64,000 nucleotides of DNA from positions 9,087,001 through 9,151,000 of the forward strand of contig CM074758.1 in NCBI GenBank assembly GCA_037355855.1, in the 5' to 3' direction. Positions within the stretch are counted from its first letter, which is position 1. Every line of letters starts with the position of its first letter. A program made the translations under genes and the position numbers. This DNA comes from Pseudo-nitzschia pungens (Eukaryota > Bacillariophyta > Bacillariophyceae > Bacillariales > Bacillariaceae). Shown in pieces: positions 23,246 through 34,504 of the stretch. The notes below the pieces were generated by a model, which was not told where the DNA came from, ran no database searches, and saw only the letters and a list, made by a program, of their open reading frames with translations.

Positions 23246-24248
23246 GCAAGACAGCAAAGGCTCCAAGAAGCCAGCAACGCCGATCTTTGTTGCGTTGTTT
23301 ACACCAGAAAAATGAAAGAGTGATCCCCATACGCCGAAAACGCCAAGAAGCTCGACCTTGACACCGATCGTTTTTGTTGCGGTTGTTTGCACCAGAAGAA
23401 TGAAATTGGTTACTGTCATCTGCACAATACCAATCATTGTGAGAAGATCCCAACTGTACAGTACTTGTTATACTATAAAAAATAATTGAATTAATCAAAT
23501 TCTTCCCAACTCGCACATCCAATTGTCATAATCTTTTTTAATCAATGTACGTCCTATTGATTGCGTTACGTTGCATTCAAACGAAAGCGCCAAGAATACT
23601 GTCTTTGTGTTCTTCTTGCTCTATCAAAACGAAACCTCAAACCCCCTCCGGTTGCTGTTCAATTCATTATGCCTGTTGGGTTCAAAAACGTCGATTATTT
23701 CCTCATTCTTGCTTTTGGATCAACCTAGTAGTAGTAGTACTACTACTACTAGTTCTAGTAGTACTCATATAACTACGAAGGTGAGGTCGATGCTCCAGTC
23801 AGCCAGCAACACCATCAATGTCGGGAAAACCCTGCGTCACAGAGGAAGAATCAACAAATACTACTAGTAGAAATCACAACTCAAAGGTTCTTTCAAAGCA
23901 CGAGGAGAGTTTCTATCTGCTCGAAGTAGTAGTAGTAAGACTATGATGATGCACTATAGTAACAAGAAATGCCCCCCCCCCCATCCAGCCAACAATCAAG
24001 TACTTGTAGTATTCCTGCTTGTGCTGGTGGCAGTGTGAGCCCTCCTCCTCATGCTGCTGCTCTAAAACATGATTTTGAATCCCACCTCAACCAACAAGCA
24101 TCTCCTCCTCGTGATCGCCTAAATACTATTCTTTCCCTTCTTGTCCGTGTTCGTCTCAGTTGTAGTTCTACTAGTACTACCACCAGTACTAGGTAGGACC
24201 ATTGAGCTTGTTGTTGGTCAGTCGGATACACCACCACTCAGCAATGGT

Positions 24249-24345
24249 GATAGTACTAGTACTACTAGTACTACTACTAGTAGTACTAGTAGTAGTAGTA
24301 GACTACTATTATTAGTACTACTACTAGTAGTAGTAGCCACCAAAT
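24249..24345. repeat. Self-complementary TAG/TAC microsatellite
   Basis: A run built from actagtactact and agtagtagtag, which is its own reverse complement over long stretches and could fold into a hairpin. Similar tracts occur at about 1001-1047, 23727-23765, 45647-45690, 45860-45885, 54282-54312, 60881-60906, 63597-63630 and 63753-63782. Confidence 0.8.
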
Positions 24346-24971
24346 CCTCTGCTAGTACTACTAGTCCATACTTCTCTAATGCAATGCAAGTGCGTAATGT
24401 TTAGCTTTTATTCACACTACAACTAGTAGTAGTAAAACATCTTGCTTGTTCTGGCTCCACCCATCACCAGCACCAAAGTTACAGCATGCTGGAGTCGTGA
24501 GATGAGACCGTACGAGCACCATGCACTGCATGTGAAAACGTCGCTCTGCGCAACCAGTAAGGCTTACGGGTAACCTTACAGCAGAAAAACTTTTGCATTC
24601 GTGACACGTCATTCTCAAGGCGGCACGACCAAGAACAAAAAGCACGCTTCTCGTTCATTCCTCATTCCTCGTGTCAAGAATGAATGGGGTTGCTGTAAAT
24701 CAAGAACACAAATTACCAAGCACAGTGCCAAATTATTTTCTGTCCTCTTCCATCAACACCAATCGTCCGCTCTAGTTGAATAACAACTTGTAAGTACTCG
24801 CACCTCTCTTGTAAAGATTGTAATCGATCGAAGCGCTGCCTGGCCTTCAAGCCATAGGGGTTTGGGAGTACGCACGGCAGTACCGTATATCGACTGAACG
24901 AAGTTCTTTCTTTTTTCACTTTTCATTGCACGACTTAAGAACCAACAACAAGACACTAAAACAAACTGAAC

Positions 24972-25964
24972 ATGAATACCCAAGTTGCCTCTGATCCCAT
25001 CGACGAGTCTCTTCGTCTCGACGTTGTCGGGGACTCCAGCCTCGCCTTTTTCTCTTTCATTCTTGTGATTGTCACACTGCTTTCTTTTCAAGGATTCGTC
25101 TTAAAGAACGTCCACGGCAGCAACATGCTGTCCACGTACGCCTTGATTGCCTGTTGCTTCCAACTATTGAGCTCGCTGTGTGCCGTCGTTAATTCCAACA
25201 ACAGCTCTATCAGAGACGCCAGCATTGCAAGCAATCACCTCGACCACTTGGGCGTCCTACTGGAATTTATCTCCCACTGCTCCATCCACCGGACTTGCAC
25301 CTACGTCTGCTTCCACCGCTACTATGTGACAGCCCACATCGATCACTGCCTCTGCGGATTCAGGTTCGTCTACTCTTTCGGCATGAACGCGTTGTGTCTC
25401 GTTCTCAGCCTCGCGGTCTTGGTTCTCGAGATGTTCGCTCCGGATCACGCCGAGGACGTTCTCCAGAAGTTCCAGGTCTTCACCACCGTCTACCAGCTCG
25501 CTGCCCTGGCCAGCAACTTTGTCGCGTTTCGCCGCGAGGAAATCATCTTGGAGCAACTAGTTCCGCAGCACTCCAAGCAGGAAATGCTCCGCGTCTTTTG
25601 GGTCTGCATCGCCGCCAACCTGTTTGCCGTCGCGTTGTTGGTACCGGGACTGTTCGTGCGCGCGCAGGGACTCGAGATCCTCCGCGACGCTGCGACCGGG
25701 ATCTCCCTAATGGTTCTCTCCCTTGGCACGGCCTTTATCGGAAAAATGAACTTTCTCAAGGCGATGGTCATCCCGGGTGACTCCGACAAGAAGTCAAACG
25801 ATCCCGAAGGAAAGGCCGTTCTCGTCGGATCCGACGGAGGAGGTCCGGGGACCAACGCGATCCCGGAAGATTCCGACAGCGACAGCGAGATTTTCGTTGC
25901 CGCTTGTCGCTATATCAATACCGCCAACACTCTTCCAACGACCGACGACGTGATAATCGCTTGA
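24972..25964 (+). CDS. Seven-helix membrane protein (paralogue 2)
   Basis: A single exon of 330 residues. It has the same helix plan as the gene at 21535: SSLAFFSFILVIVTLLSFQG, an HCLCGFRFVYSFGMNALC block, VYQLAALASNF and MVLSLGTAFIGKMNFLKAM. The tail is short and acidic and lacks the SQFSGTSNIQQ repeats. The open frame is clean despite GC-rich sequence. Function unknown. The higher GC at third codon positions than in paralogue 1 suggests the copies are not recent. Confidence 0.75.
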   Translation: MNTQVASDPIDESLRLDVVGDSSLAFFSFILVIVTLLSFQGFVLKNVHGSNMLSTYALIACCFQLLSSLCAVVNSNNSSIRDASIASNHLDHLGVLLEFISHCSIHRTCTYVCFHRYYVTAHIDHCLCGFRFVYSFGMNALCLVLSLAVLVLEMFAPDHAEDVLQKFQVFTTVYQLAALASNFVAFRREEIILEQLVPQHSKQEMLRVFWVCIAANLFAVALLVPGLFVRAQGLEILRDAATGISLMVLSLGTAFIGKMNFLKAMVIPGDSDKKSNDPEGKAVLVGSDGGGPGTNAIPEDSDSDSEIFVAACRYINTANTLPTTDDVIIA

Positions 25965-26910
25965 TTGGCTCGAAAAAAAAAGCATTGACCATCCGCGCCG
26001 TGTCGAGCATTCCAAAACAGAAAACCATTGCGACCAACAAACCAACAGCAGCGGCATGGATTGGATTGGCTCCGCCAAGACCATCAATCGTTCGTTGCCG
26101 GAACGGTTGAAACAAGAACCAATCGAACCTTCGGGGCACCGTCTTTTCGACGAGTCGAGTGCGGTCGAGTGCGGTCGAGTGCGGTCGAGCCCTACGAAGG
26201 AGACGGACTCACTCTTCCTCGAAGACTTTGGACCACATCAATCCCATTTTTGAATTTTTCTTTATCTGCATTCCATATCCAGAGGACATCAAAGCAACGA
26301 ATCAATCCTTTTTGTTCCATTTCGTTGCATAAAGTATTGTGTAACGTTCAAGTGCGGCGTATTGTTTCGATGGCGAAACTATGAATATGTCTCCTCCAAT
26401 CGACGGACTACAGCAATGAGAAAACGAGCGCACGACCAAAAAATGATAAGAAAAATTTAAGAAAAAGAATTAGAAAAAGAACAAGACTTGTTGCACCGAA
26501 AAAAAAAACTCTGCGGTTTGTTCGTGGTTCTAGAGCAACCCGTGATTAGCTGTGTTGTTTCGTTTGGATTCTTTTGCAATTCTAAATGTAGGATATCTAC
26601 GACTGGAATCGAAACCGAATAGTACTACTAGCAGTCGACGCGTACAGTCTTGTCTACAACCGGCCGAACCATCGACTCGGATCCCTCCGAAACATGGGCA
26701 GAGTGGATCAATCCAGTCGAGTCGAGTCAAGTCAAGTCAAGTCGAGTCGAGTACAGCGCAGTTCGGTTCAATCCGGTCCTATTCGTTTCGTTTCCCTTCT
26801 TTCGGAACCGGGCAAGACGACACGATCCAGACCACTCCGCATTGTTTCGTTTCGTTTCGTTTTCGTTTCGTTTTCGTTTCGTTTTCCTTTCCTTTCGCGT
26901 CGCTTTGCCG
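25965..26910. other. Spacer with 5-bp repeats
   Basis: It holds a GTGCGGTCGA repeat (about 26158-26189), a GTCGA/GTCAA run (about 26716-26752) and a TTTCG/TTTTCG run (about 26845-26893) next to the MtnB-MtnC stop codon. No gene is supported. Confidence 0.55.
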
Positions 26911-29260
26911 CTACGCCCCGCTCCCGCACAGCTGCAGCAGCGAATAGATCCGCGGATGCGCATCGGCTTGCTCCTTGGTCAGCGGCGCGTTTCCCGGCCG
27001 TACCGTCATGACGCATTTGCCGACGCCGGCCTCTCCGGCCGCCTCCAGCTCGGCCACCGCGTCGGAGCAAAAGACCAGCTCGGACGGATCGATCCCCAGG
27101 CGCTCGCAAATGCTGGCGTAGCTCGAGGCCGCCTTTTTGTTGCCGCTGGTGGTGATGTCAAAGTGGCCGGAAAAATAGCCGCAGAGGTCCCCGGCGACGG
27201 ACTTGCCGAACAGTAGTTTTTGGGCCTGGACGCTCCCCGACGAGTAGATGTAGACCCTGACGCCGCGGGACTTCATCCACTCGAGCGCGGGGACGAAATC
27301 CTCGTAGACGTGTCCCTTGAGGGTGCCGTTGGCGTACCCGTCCTTCCACATCTTGCCCTGGAAGGACTTGAGCGAGGCGAGCTTGAGATCCTTCTCGACC
27401 ATGTACCGGATGATCGGGGCCGGGTTGGCGCCGGCGGTTCCAAGGAGATTTTCGGCCCCGGATTCCTTCCGCTGCTCGGGGGTCAGATCGGCCGCGAGGG
27501 CCTTTGCGAGCGCGGTTCGTTCGGTTTCGGTCAGATTCTCGGCGCAAAAGTCCTTCGGCGCGCTCCACGACGTACGGAAACAAAACGTCCTTGACGAAGG
27601 AAATGGCGGTGGTGCATCCCTCGATGTCGAGCAGGAGGATACTTGTAATCCCTCGGCAGGAGCGGCGTGGGGTTGGCCTTCAGATCGTCCAGATTGTCGA
27701 CGTCGCCCGCGGCGTTCCAGCCGGTGCCGCCCCCCGGGGCGGCGGCGGCGGCCGTTTGGTCCGGCTTGGACCGCTTCGAGGGGGGCTCCCCGGTGGGCGC
27801 CTCGCCTCCCTCCCGCTTGGCATCGTTGCCGGCACCGCTGCCGCCCCCGGAACTCGCTGCCTTGCCATGATAGGCCTCGAAATCGGTCCGGGCGGCCCCG
27901 TGGGAGGGAATCGCCGAAAAGTCCACCCCGAGTTTCCGCATGCCGATCGCCGTCTCGAAGAGATAATCGAAGGACTCGGCCTGCGTCTTGGCCTGCTCCC
28001 AGGAATCCCCCCACACGAACAATCCGTGCCGGCGGACCAGCACGCAGTTGACGCTCGGATACTTCGACGAGGGCCTCCTCCATCTGCGGCTCCAGCATGT
28101 CCTCCGACGGCTTGTTGTCGAGGATGGGAATCTCCAGGACGTCGTCGTAGGCGTGGCCGCCGACGCCCTTGAGCATTTCCATGTGCGTCAGCCTGAGGGT
28201 CTTGGCCGTCTCGGTCGGATCGAGGAGGGTCGCCAGCTGGGCGTTCATGCCGTGCGTGTGGATGACCGCCCTGGCCGACGGCCGGTGCTTGTAGACGCAG
28301 TACCAGATGGGATTGCAGGCCGAGAGCTTGAGGCCCTCCGTCTTGGGGGGGATGGACGACGTTCTGGTCCATGTCGAGCTCGAAGAGGTCGTCCCCGATC
28401 ATGTCCTCTGCGGGATGGCAAAGAAGCGAGCGAGCCAGAGCGAGAAAGAGCGAGCGAGAGTGGCGGGAAACAAAGAACGATATGGATGGATTCCGCATTC
28501 GAAAAAAAAAAAAAGAGTTGGTGAGATCCCCATTCGACACAACAGCCATGCTGCGCAATATGCCGTTCCGCGAAAACAAAAACGATCTGCCACAAACACT
28601 ACTGCACGCACGCAGAGAATCGGGATTTCATTGTTCTTGTCTTTTCTCTTGTTGTCTTGCCGCTTCGTTTCGTTTCGGATCCCGCCGTCTCGTACGCCGT
28701 CTCGCTACGCCTTCCGTTTCGCAATCTTTGCGCCACCCACCTTTTTGAATGCCCGACGGCATGCAAAAGACCCGATAGGGCCGATCCTCGTCGGGACCGC
28801 CGACCCGGATCGAGACTCCCCCGGCGGTTCCGGCCGCCCACCCAAACCGGTAGAATTGCTCCGACAGCTGGGCGATGAGGCACCGGACCGATCGGGCTTC
28901 CTCGTCGAGCCGCTCGGGCGTCCATTCATTGGAGGCGCCGTTCTCGGTCAGCAGGCTGCCCATTCGGGAGGATCGCTTGGTCCGGTGGGAGTACTGGTCG
29001 GTGGTTCCGGATCCATCGCCGTCGCCGCCGCCGACCCGGGACCAGCCCTTGTTGAGTCCGATCCAGCGGCGATTCGAGGCGTAGAGCTGGAGCCTCCCGT
29101 TGCGGGTGGTGGGGAACATTTGCCGGTCGAGATCGCCGTTGGACCAACCGCTGCCCGGTTGGATCGCGGATTCTGCTGTTGCGGTTGCGGTTGCGGTTGT
29201 CGTTGTCATGGTGGCGTCGCCATCGCCAGTGCCATCGTCGTTGTCGTTCTTGTCGCTCAT
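26911..29260 (-). CDS. mtnBC: Fused methylthioribulose-1-P dehydratase / enolase-phosphatase, four +1 frame breaks
   Basis: Exon 1 is 29260-28741. After a 333-bp intron (GTGGGT...CGCAG), exon 2 is 28407-26911. Skipping one base near 28351 (7-C run), 28062, 27653 and 27553 gives 670 residues. The MtnB half shows [27 protein letters not shown], the zinc motif HTHG (about residue 221) and [12 protein letters not shown]. The MtnC half shows [20 protein letters not shown] (nucleophile Asp; usual TTT reads CTT) and [15 protein letters not shown] Gly/Ser/Pro linker with PPSKRSKP joins them. The enzyme would turn methylthioribulose-1-P into the acireductone of methionine salvage, in the cytosol, as the fused DEP1-type protein of plants does. 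Each break falls inside conserved sequence and only a one-base skip restores it. Confidence 0.88.
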
Positions 29261-30554
29261 GGTGCAGCGAGACGAGTGCGAGTACTTGTAACGACACTAG
29301 TAATTGCAAGATAGGCTTTTGTCTTTCGGGAGCTGTTGTGACCGCAAAAACCGGGGACCAGTCGCATGGTTTGTGTCACAAAGTTTTGTTTCGTTGATAT
29401 CGCATCAGCCAGCACCCGGGAACCGGTTCCTCCCGCGTGCTTCGGGATTTTGGATTTTGATCATTGATTCCGTGGTTTTCGACCGTTGGATCGAGGCAGC
29501 GTACAGTCCAGTATAAGTTTCACGTAACTTACGGAATACCACAAGATCCGGAAACCAATGGGTTCTGATTTTTCATCATACCTCCCTCCAATGTACGAAA
29601 CTAGTCGAGTCAGTCATTCGTGATCGATTGTGTAATTCATATCGTATTCGTAATGATAGTATATATTAAACATAGTATACTATTATTGTTTTCAAATGCA
29701 CGACTCGGCTTTGAGCGTTGTTTGAGCGTTGTACGGTATGTTTGATCTTTGATATGATACTGGTATAAGTACTACATCGTACGGTACGTACCGGTACGTC
29801 TAGTTTTGTGTTCTTGTGGTAACTTAATTAACTTATTCGATGAGCGCTCTGTTTGTTTTGAGCGTTCGATCGCTCATTCCTTCAATGTAACGGTGCATAC
29901 GGTACTGTAAGATTACCGGACACCGCTTGTTCTTCTTTGATGAACCGCTTCGAAGTTTGAAGTTGATTGATGCGCAGAACGTCCACCGATGATAATAATA
30001 AGGATTACTTCGCATTATGTATGTAAGGTTGCCGCGACTTACTGGGTGATGATGATGAGTCATTCATTCATTCATTCATTCTTCATACGTTACGGTACCG
30101 TAATTTACTGCAACTTCGGAGGAGTAAGATACAAGTAATTACATTGACTAAGATTTACGGGACGGTATGGACCGGACTTTCAATCAATTTCCAACGAAAA
30201 CCCGACCACTGCAAAAACAACAAGAGATGATTCATTCATTCTTGTTTTGATTATTCATTCATTCATTCATTCCCATTCGGAGTATCGTTGGACCATTCTC
30301 ATCATTGTTTACTTCTGTTATTTACAAAAGAAGTACAACTACTAATAACTTACTGTACCGGTACCACCGTATTGCATAATTATTGTTTGAGCGACGATTG
30401 TGGCGCTCGTCATCAAGACCGTCTCCCATCCCACTCTCCCCACAATCGCGGTTCTCAAATTCTTGCGTTTCGAACTCCAATTCCACATTCGACATTCGAC
30501 CGCACGCCATTGCACTCCGTGAATGAATCCTCCTCCTCCTCCTCCTCGGCCATC
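29261..30554. other. Divergent spacer between MtnBC and P450 genes
   Basis: It probably holds both promoters, but no motif can be assigned. ATTC tetranucleotide runs occur at about 30060-30084 and 30252-30273, and many ACGGTAC words at about 29770-29800. No gene is supported. Confidence 0.5.
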
Positions 30555-32444
30555 ATGATCACAACCCAAACGAAAACGACGAACGAAACAGAACTATCAA
30601 CCGCAACCATGCAACGAACCGCGGAGCGCAAGTCACCCAAGGGTGCGAGACCAACGTCCGCGCGGTCCTACTTTCGAGCCAAGGATACCCTGACGGCACT
30701 CTTCTATCTGTCCGTCGCGATCCACGCCCTCCGTTCCGCGGCCGGGTCCCTCGGCAATGGAAGTGGCAGTGCCAATGGCAGTGAAAATACCGATGATTCG
30801 TCGTTGCCATCGCCGTCCGGTTTTTCGTACTCGCTGCCGATCAATCTGCTGATCGCCGCCTGGGCCGTTCGGGCCCTCGTTTCCGAGATTTTCTTCCTGG
30901 TCCGCGTCCGGCCCGGACTCCCCCCGGGATCCTTCGGGGTTCCCTTTCTGGGAAATCTCCCCTCAGTTTTGTGGAAGCACGACGGAATCATATTCCTGCC
31001 ACCTCATCGAACAGGCCGAAAAACTCGGATCGCCCGTCTTTTTCACAACGGTCCTGGGCCGGAGGCTCATCACCCTCGCCGACAGCGCCAGCCTGGCCTG
31101 GATCTGGAACACGGACCGCAAGTCCCAAACGGAGGTGGCCTGGCCTCCCAACATTTCCGCCCTGATGGGACCCGATTCCACCTCGACCGCCACGGGAGCC
31201 AGGCACCGGGCCCTGCGCCGGTTGCTGGAGCCCTTTTACGCGCCGAAATTCGTTCGGAATTACGTCGAAGGGATTGTCTCGTCCACCGACGCCGAACTGG
31301 CCAAGTGGCACGCCCAAACGCGGGCAAGCGCGATTGACGACGACAACAACAATGGCAACAACAATAGGCAACGACAATGGCAACAACAATGGCAAGAGCG
31401 AGGATGCCTACGTCTCGGGGGACGTCTTCAAGCTGTACGCGCTCCGCATGTTTTGGATGTCGACCTTTGGAGAGGCGGACGAAACCGTGCTGAAGCAACT
31501 CCACGACGATTTCAAGATTTTCATCAACGGATTTACCGTCGTTTGCATGGTGCGGATCCCGGGATTGGCCTTTGACGAGGCCATGAAGGCCCGGGAACGG
31601 ATCCGCGATAAATGCAAGGAACTGGTCGACCGGTTTCGACGGGAGCATCCCGAGGGATCCGACCGCGCCGAGAAAACCGTCATGGGAAAAATGGTCTACT
31701 CCAGGAACGACGAGGGCGTCGGCCTCACCAACGACGAGATACTGGACAACCTGCTGCTGCTGATTTTCGCCGGGCACGACACGACCTTTGCGTCCATCAA
31801 CACGCTCCTCTACCACCTGACCCGGGATCCGCTGGCGATGGAGGCCCTGCGGGAGGAGGTGGCGACCTTTCGGGAACCCCTGGACTACGAGCAGCTCAAG
31901 AACGCGCCGGTTCTCAACGCGATCATGCACGAGTCCTGGAGGGTCAATCCGCCCGTCTCGGCGGGCTTTCGGAAATTCGTGGCCAGGGAAGGCGCGGGTC
32001 CCAAGTCGTCGTCGTCGTCGTCGTCCTCGTCGTCGTCGTGTTTGGAATACAGGCGGGTTCCGATTCCCCTCCGACACGGTCTTCAACTACAACATCACCC
32101 TGACCACCGCCGACGACGAGCTCTACCCGTCGGCCGAGACCTTTCGCTTCCAGCGGTTCCTCCCGGAGGGCCACAAGCACTCCGATGCGAACTGGAGGTC
32201 GGAGGTCGATCCGACGCAGGGACGGTCGACCTATCCGATTTTTGGAGGCGGGACCCACGTGTGCCTCGGAAAGAACTTTGCCAAGCTCGAGCTGCGGATC
32301 CTCCTGGCGAGGATTATGATGGGCTACGACATTAAGACGCGGAATCCCAAGCGGATCCACGCCCCCGTCAACGGGTGGTCGCTCGAGTTTCGGCTGGAGA
32401 AGAAGAAGAAGAAGCAGAAGACATCGAAACCCAAAGAAGACTAG
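30555..32444 (+). CDS. Cytochrome P450, three +1 frame breaks
   Basis: Skipping one base at about 30990, at 31366 and at 32051 gives 628 residues. The start is ATG 30555 (an alternative Met is at 30609). An N-terminal hydrophobic segment (YSLPINLLIAAWAVRALVS) and the proline hinge LPPGSFGVPFLGN suggest an ER-anchored microsomal type. The I-helix motif is AGHDTT (about residue 403), the K-helix ESWR (about 457) and the haem loop FGGGTHVCLG with Cys (about 565). An Asn/Gly repeat (GNNNG type) and a poly-Ser run lie between frames. The breaks at 31366 and 32051 are A inserted directly before GGC: the first inside a perfect aacaacaatggc repeat, the second in EYGGFRFPSDT. Substrate unknown. It could be a CYP of sterol or carotenoid type, not decidable here. 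Confidence 0.88.
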
Positions 32445-32780
32445 ATCGGATCGGATCGGATCGGATTGCACAAGACTGGACCGGACCGGACCGGACCGGA
32501 CCGGACCGGGGTAGTAGCAATGGCATCAAACCAAAAGAAACGAGTGCAAACCCCACGGGTTTGGACAAGATACAAATCCAAAGAAAACTGAACTGAACTG
32601 AACTGAACTGAACTGGACTGAACTGAACTGGACTGGATGAGCACAGAGCATAATATCAAACCAAACCAAAATAAAATAAAGCAAACTAGACGAATATAAA
32701 CCCCACTAGTTTGGACGAGGCAGTCATTCGACGCTAACCTATGTGATACGATCCCATCTCATCTCATCTCATCTCATCTT
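32443..32780. repeat. Cluster of pentanucleotide microsatellites
   Basis: Four different perfect or near-perfect 5-bp repeats, (GATCG)n, (ACCGG)n, (AACTG)n and (TCTCA)n, follow one another within 340 bases directly 3' of the P450 stop codon. Confidence 0.85.
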
Positions 32781-34504
32781 GTCCGGCGTTTGTTGACATG
32801 CCGTCATTTCGGCAAAGTTTCAACTGTAAATTGTAGAATTGTTTGGTCGGTCAAACAACCATTGCGTAAGGTTACGCACAAACCCTTGCTGGTTGGTTTT
32901 GGTGTTCGGTGCCGAGTCGCAATCGCATCGCGAGGCAAAGTGAAAAACCGAAAACTTGGTAGACCCCCCCCTCTTTCCGACGTTCATTGTGGTAGAACAA
33001 GAACAAGAACAAGAAGGTCGATCCGAGAAATCTCCACAGGAGCATTCTCTTGATGTCTCATTTGTACTGTTTCTCATGGAGTTGATACCCCGTCTCAGGT
33101 CAAAAGGGTTATTTTTTATTGCACTCTAATAGTTGGGCCCTGGCCTGAACCCTGGGTCTTTCGTGGGCTTGGTCCGAGCAAGCCGAATTGTCGTCTCACC
33201 AAAAACGACATAGGTAGGGATCTCTGGCTCCGATGGCATCCAACATCTTTTCTCTCCTGCTTTCTACCTGCAGCCGGAGTTGGAAACGACAAGGTACATA
33301 CCAGGTAAACCTTACCAGAAAACTTGAAAAGTGAGAAAGTGTCTCATATCCATAACTTACATGCCGTACGGTATGTGTGTAGGGTAAAAACCTTAGGTAT
33401 ACGTTGAGTTCGGATCCAATGATTTACTACCGTACGGTAGAGTAACCTTATGATTAGGGGGCGGGATGCATCCACTTGCGCAAGCATGTATGCCTCCATT
33501 ACAGTATGAAGCGTCCACTCCTGTCTGCCCTCTTACCACATTATGGGCCCTAGTATACAACGGATGACTGATATGTTGTGATAAAAAAAATTGTGTGTGA
33601 GGTATTTCATCTCACCCTAAGTATCTTAACGTACGTACGAGTTTGCTATTCTGAATTGTTTTTTGGAATACGACCATCCCATCTAATCCACGAACTCGAA
33701 GGCGCGAAGCCGGATTTGAACTGGTCGACGGCCAAGCGTGTCACACTTTTTCCGCCTCGATCAGTTTTGATTTCCCGTTGTCGCACATAACTGTTTACAT
33801 CACATCGGATTCGAGACGAATTCGAATTTATTTGTTTTCGGAGTGTTACATCATCACTACCCTCATCTGGGACCGCGAAGCGCAGAAGCACCTGCACACT
33901 CGTCAACGAAACGTACTGTACTCGTGCTCGTACGGTAGAAGAAACAAACCCTTATTTTCAAATTGCCAAAAGAACCGAGCCATGGCAAAAAGACCCCTTG
34001 CTTCCATTTGTACCGTACCCAAGTCCATTATTAGCCTTGTCCATATGACCCACTAAGGAAAGTCTCCGTCGCGCTTCGGACCAAATTTCTTTCCGTTGCA
34101 GCTTTTGTCGACAACAACATACCTAAGAAATTCAAACTGGCACATACTAAGAACGGAAACCCAACATAGTGTTTATCATCATCCGAACGTTCCGAGTTAC
34201 ATACGGGTAGTGTGGTGATTATTTCTCGTATCGGAAGATCGAACAATCTACGGGCAACGTGCCCATTGGCGTGTCGCTATTTTCAAACGCACAAAATTCC
34301 GTGAGCAGTATCGCACAGAGTGTTGCATAGTGCTGCATTCGATTTGACTGACCAATCTGCAGATTGATTGAAAGAGAAGACCACCAGTGAGTCGAGTCGA
34401 GTCGAATCCTTTCCTTTCCCTGCTGCGCCGGAAACGTAGTCATCCGTCCATAATAAACACAAGCACAATTGATAACTCGATTTGATCCGTACATTTTTTT
34501 CAAT
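32445..34504. other. Spacer with four kinds of 5-bp repeat
   Basis: It contains (GATCG)n at about 32443-32465, (ACCGG)n at 32477-32508, (AACTG)n at 32589-32631 and (TCTCA)n at 32755-32779. It also has a GTAAGGTTACG word near 32867, GTAAACCTTACC near 33305 and a GTCGA run at 34391-34406. No gene is supported. Confidence 0.6.

Larger units (their letters stand above)
22942..24971. other. Repeat-rich spacer between the paralogues
   Basis: It contains two tandem repeats (listed separately), a C run near 23971-23981, and palindromic TAG/TAC microsatellites at about 23727-23765 and 24249-24345. No gene is supported; open frames here follow the repeats. Confidence 0.55.

Noticed and set aside
7979..32052. 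Tiny introns as the cause of frame breaks
   Set aside because: At the fixed sites only one base is surplus between codons of conserved motifs, so no intron of any size fits.
33690..33785. Possible tRNA on the minus strand (GTTCAAATCC word)
   Set aside because: The T-stem arms do not pair and no anticodon arm follows.
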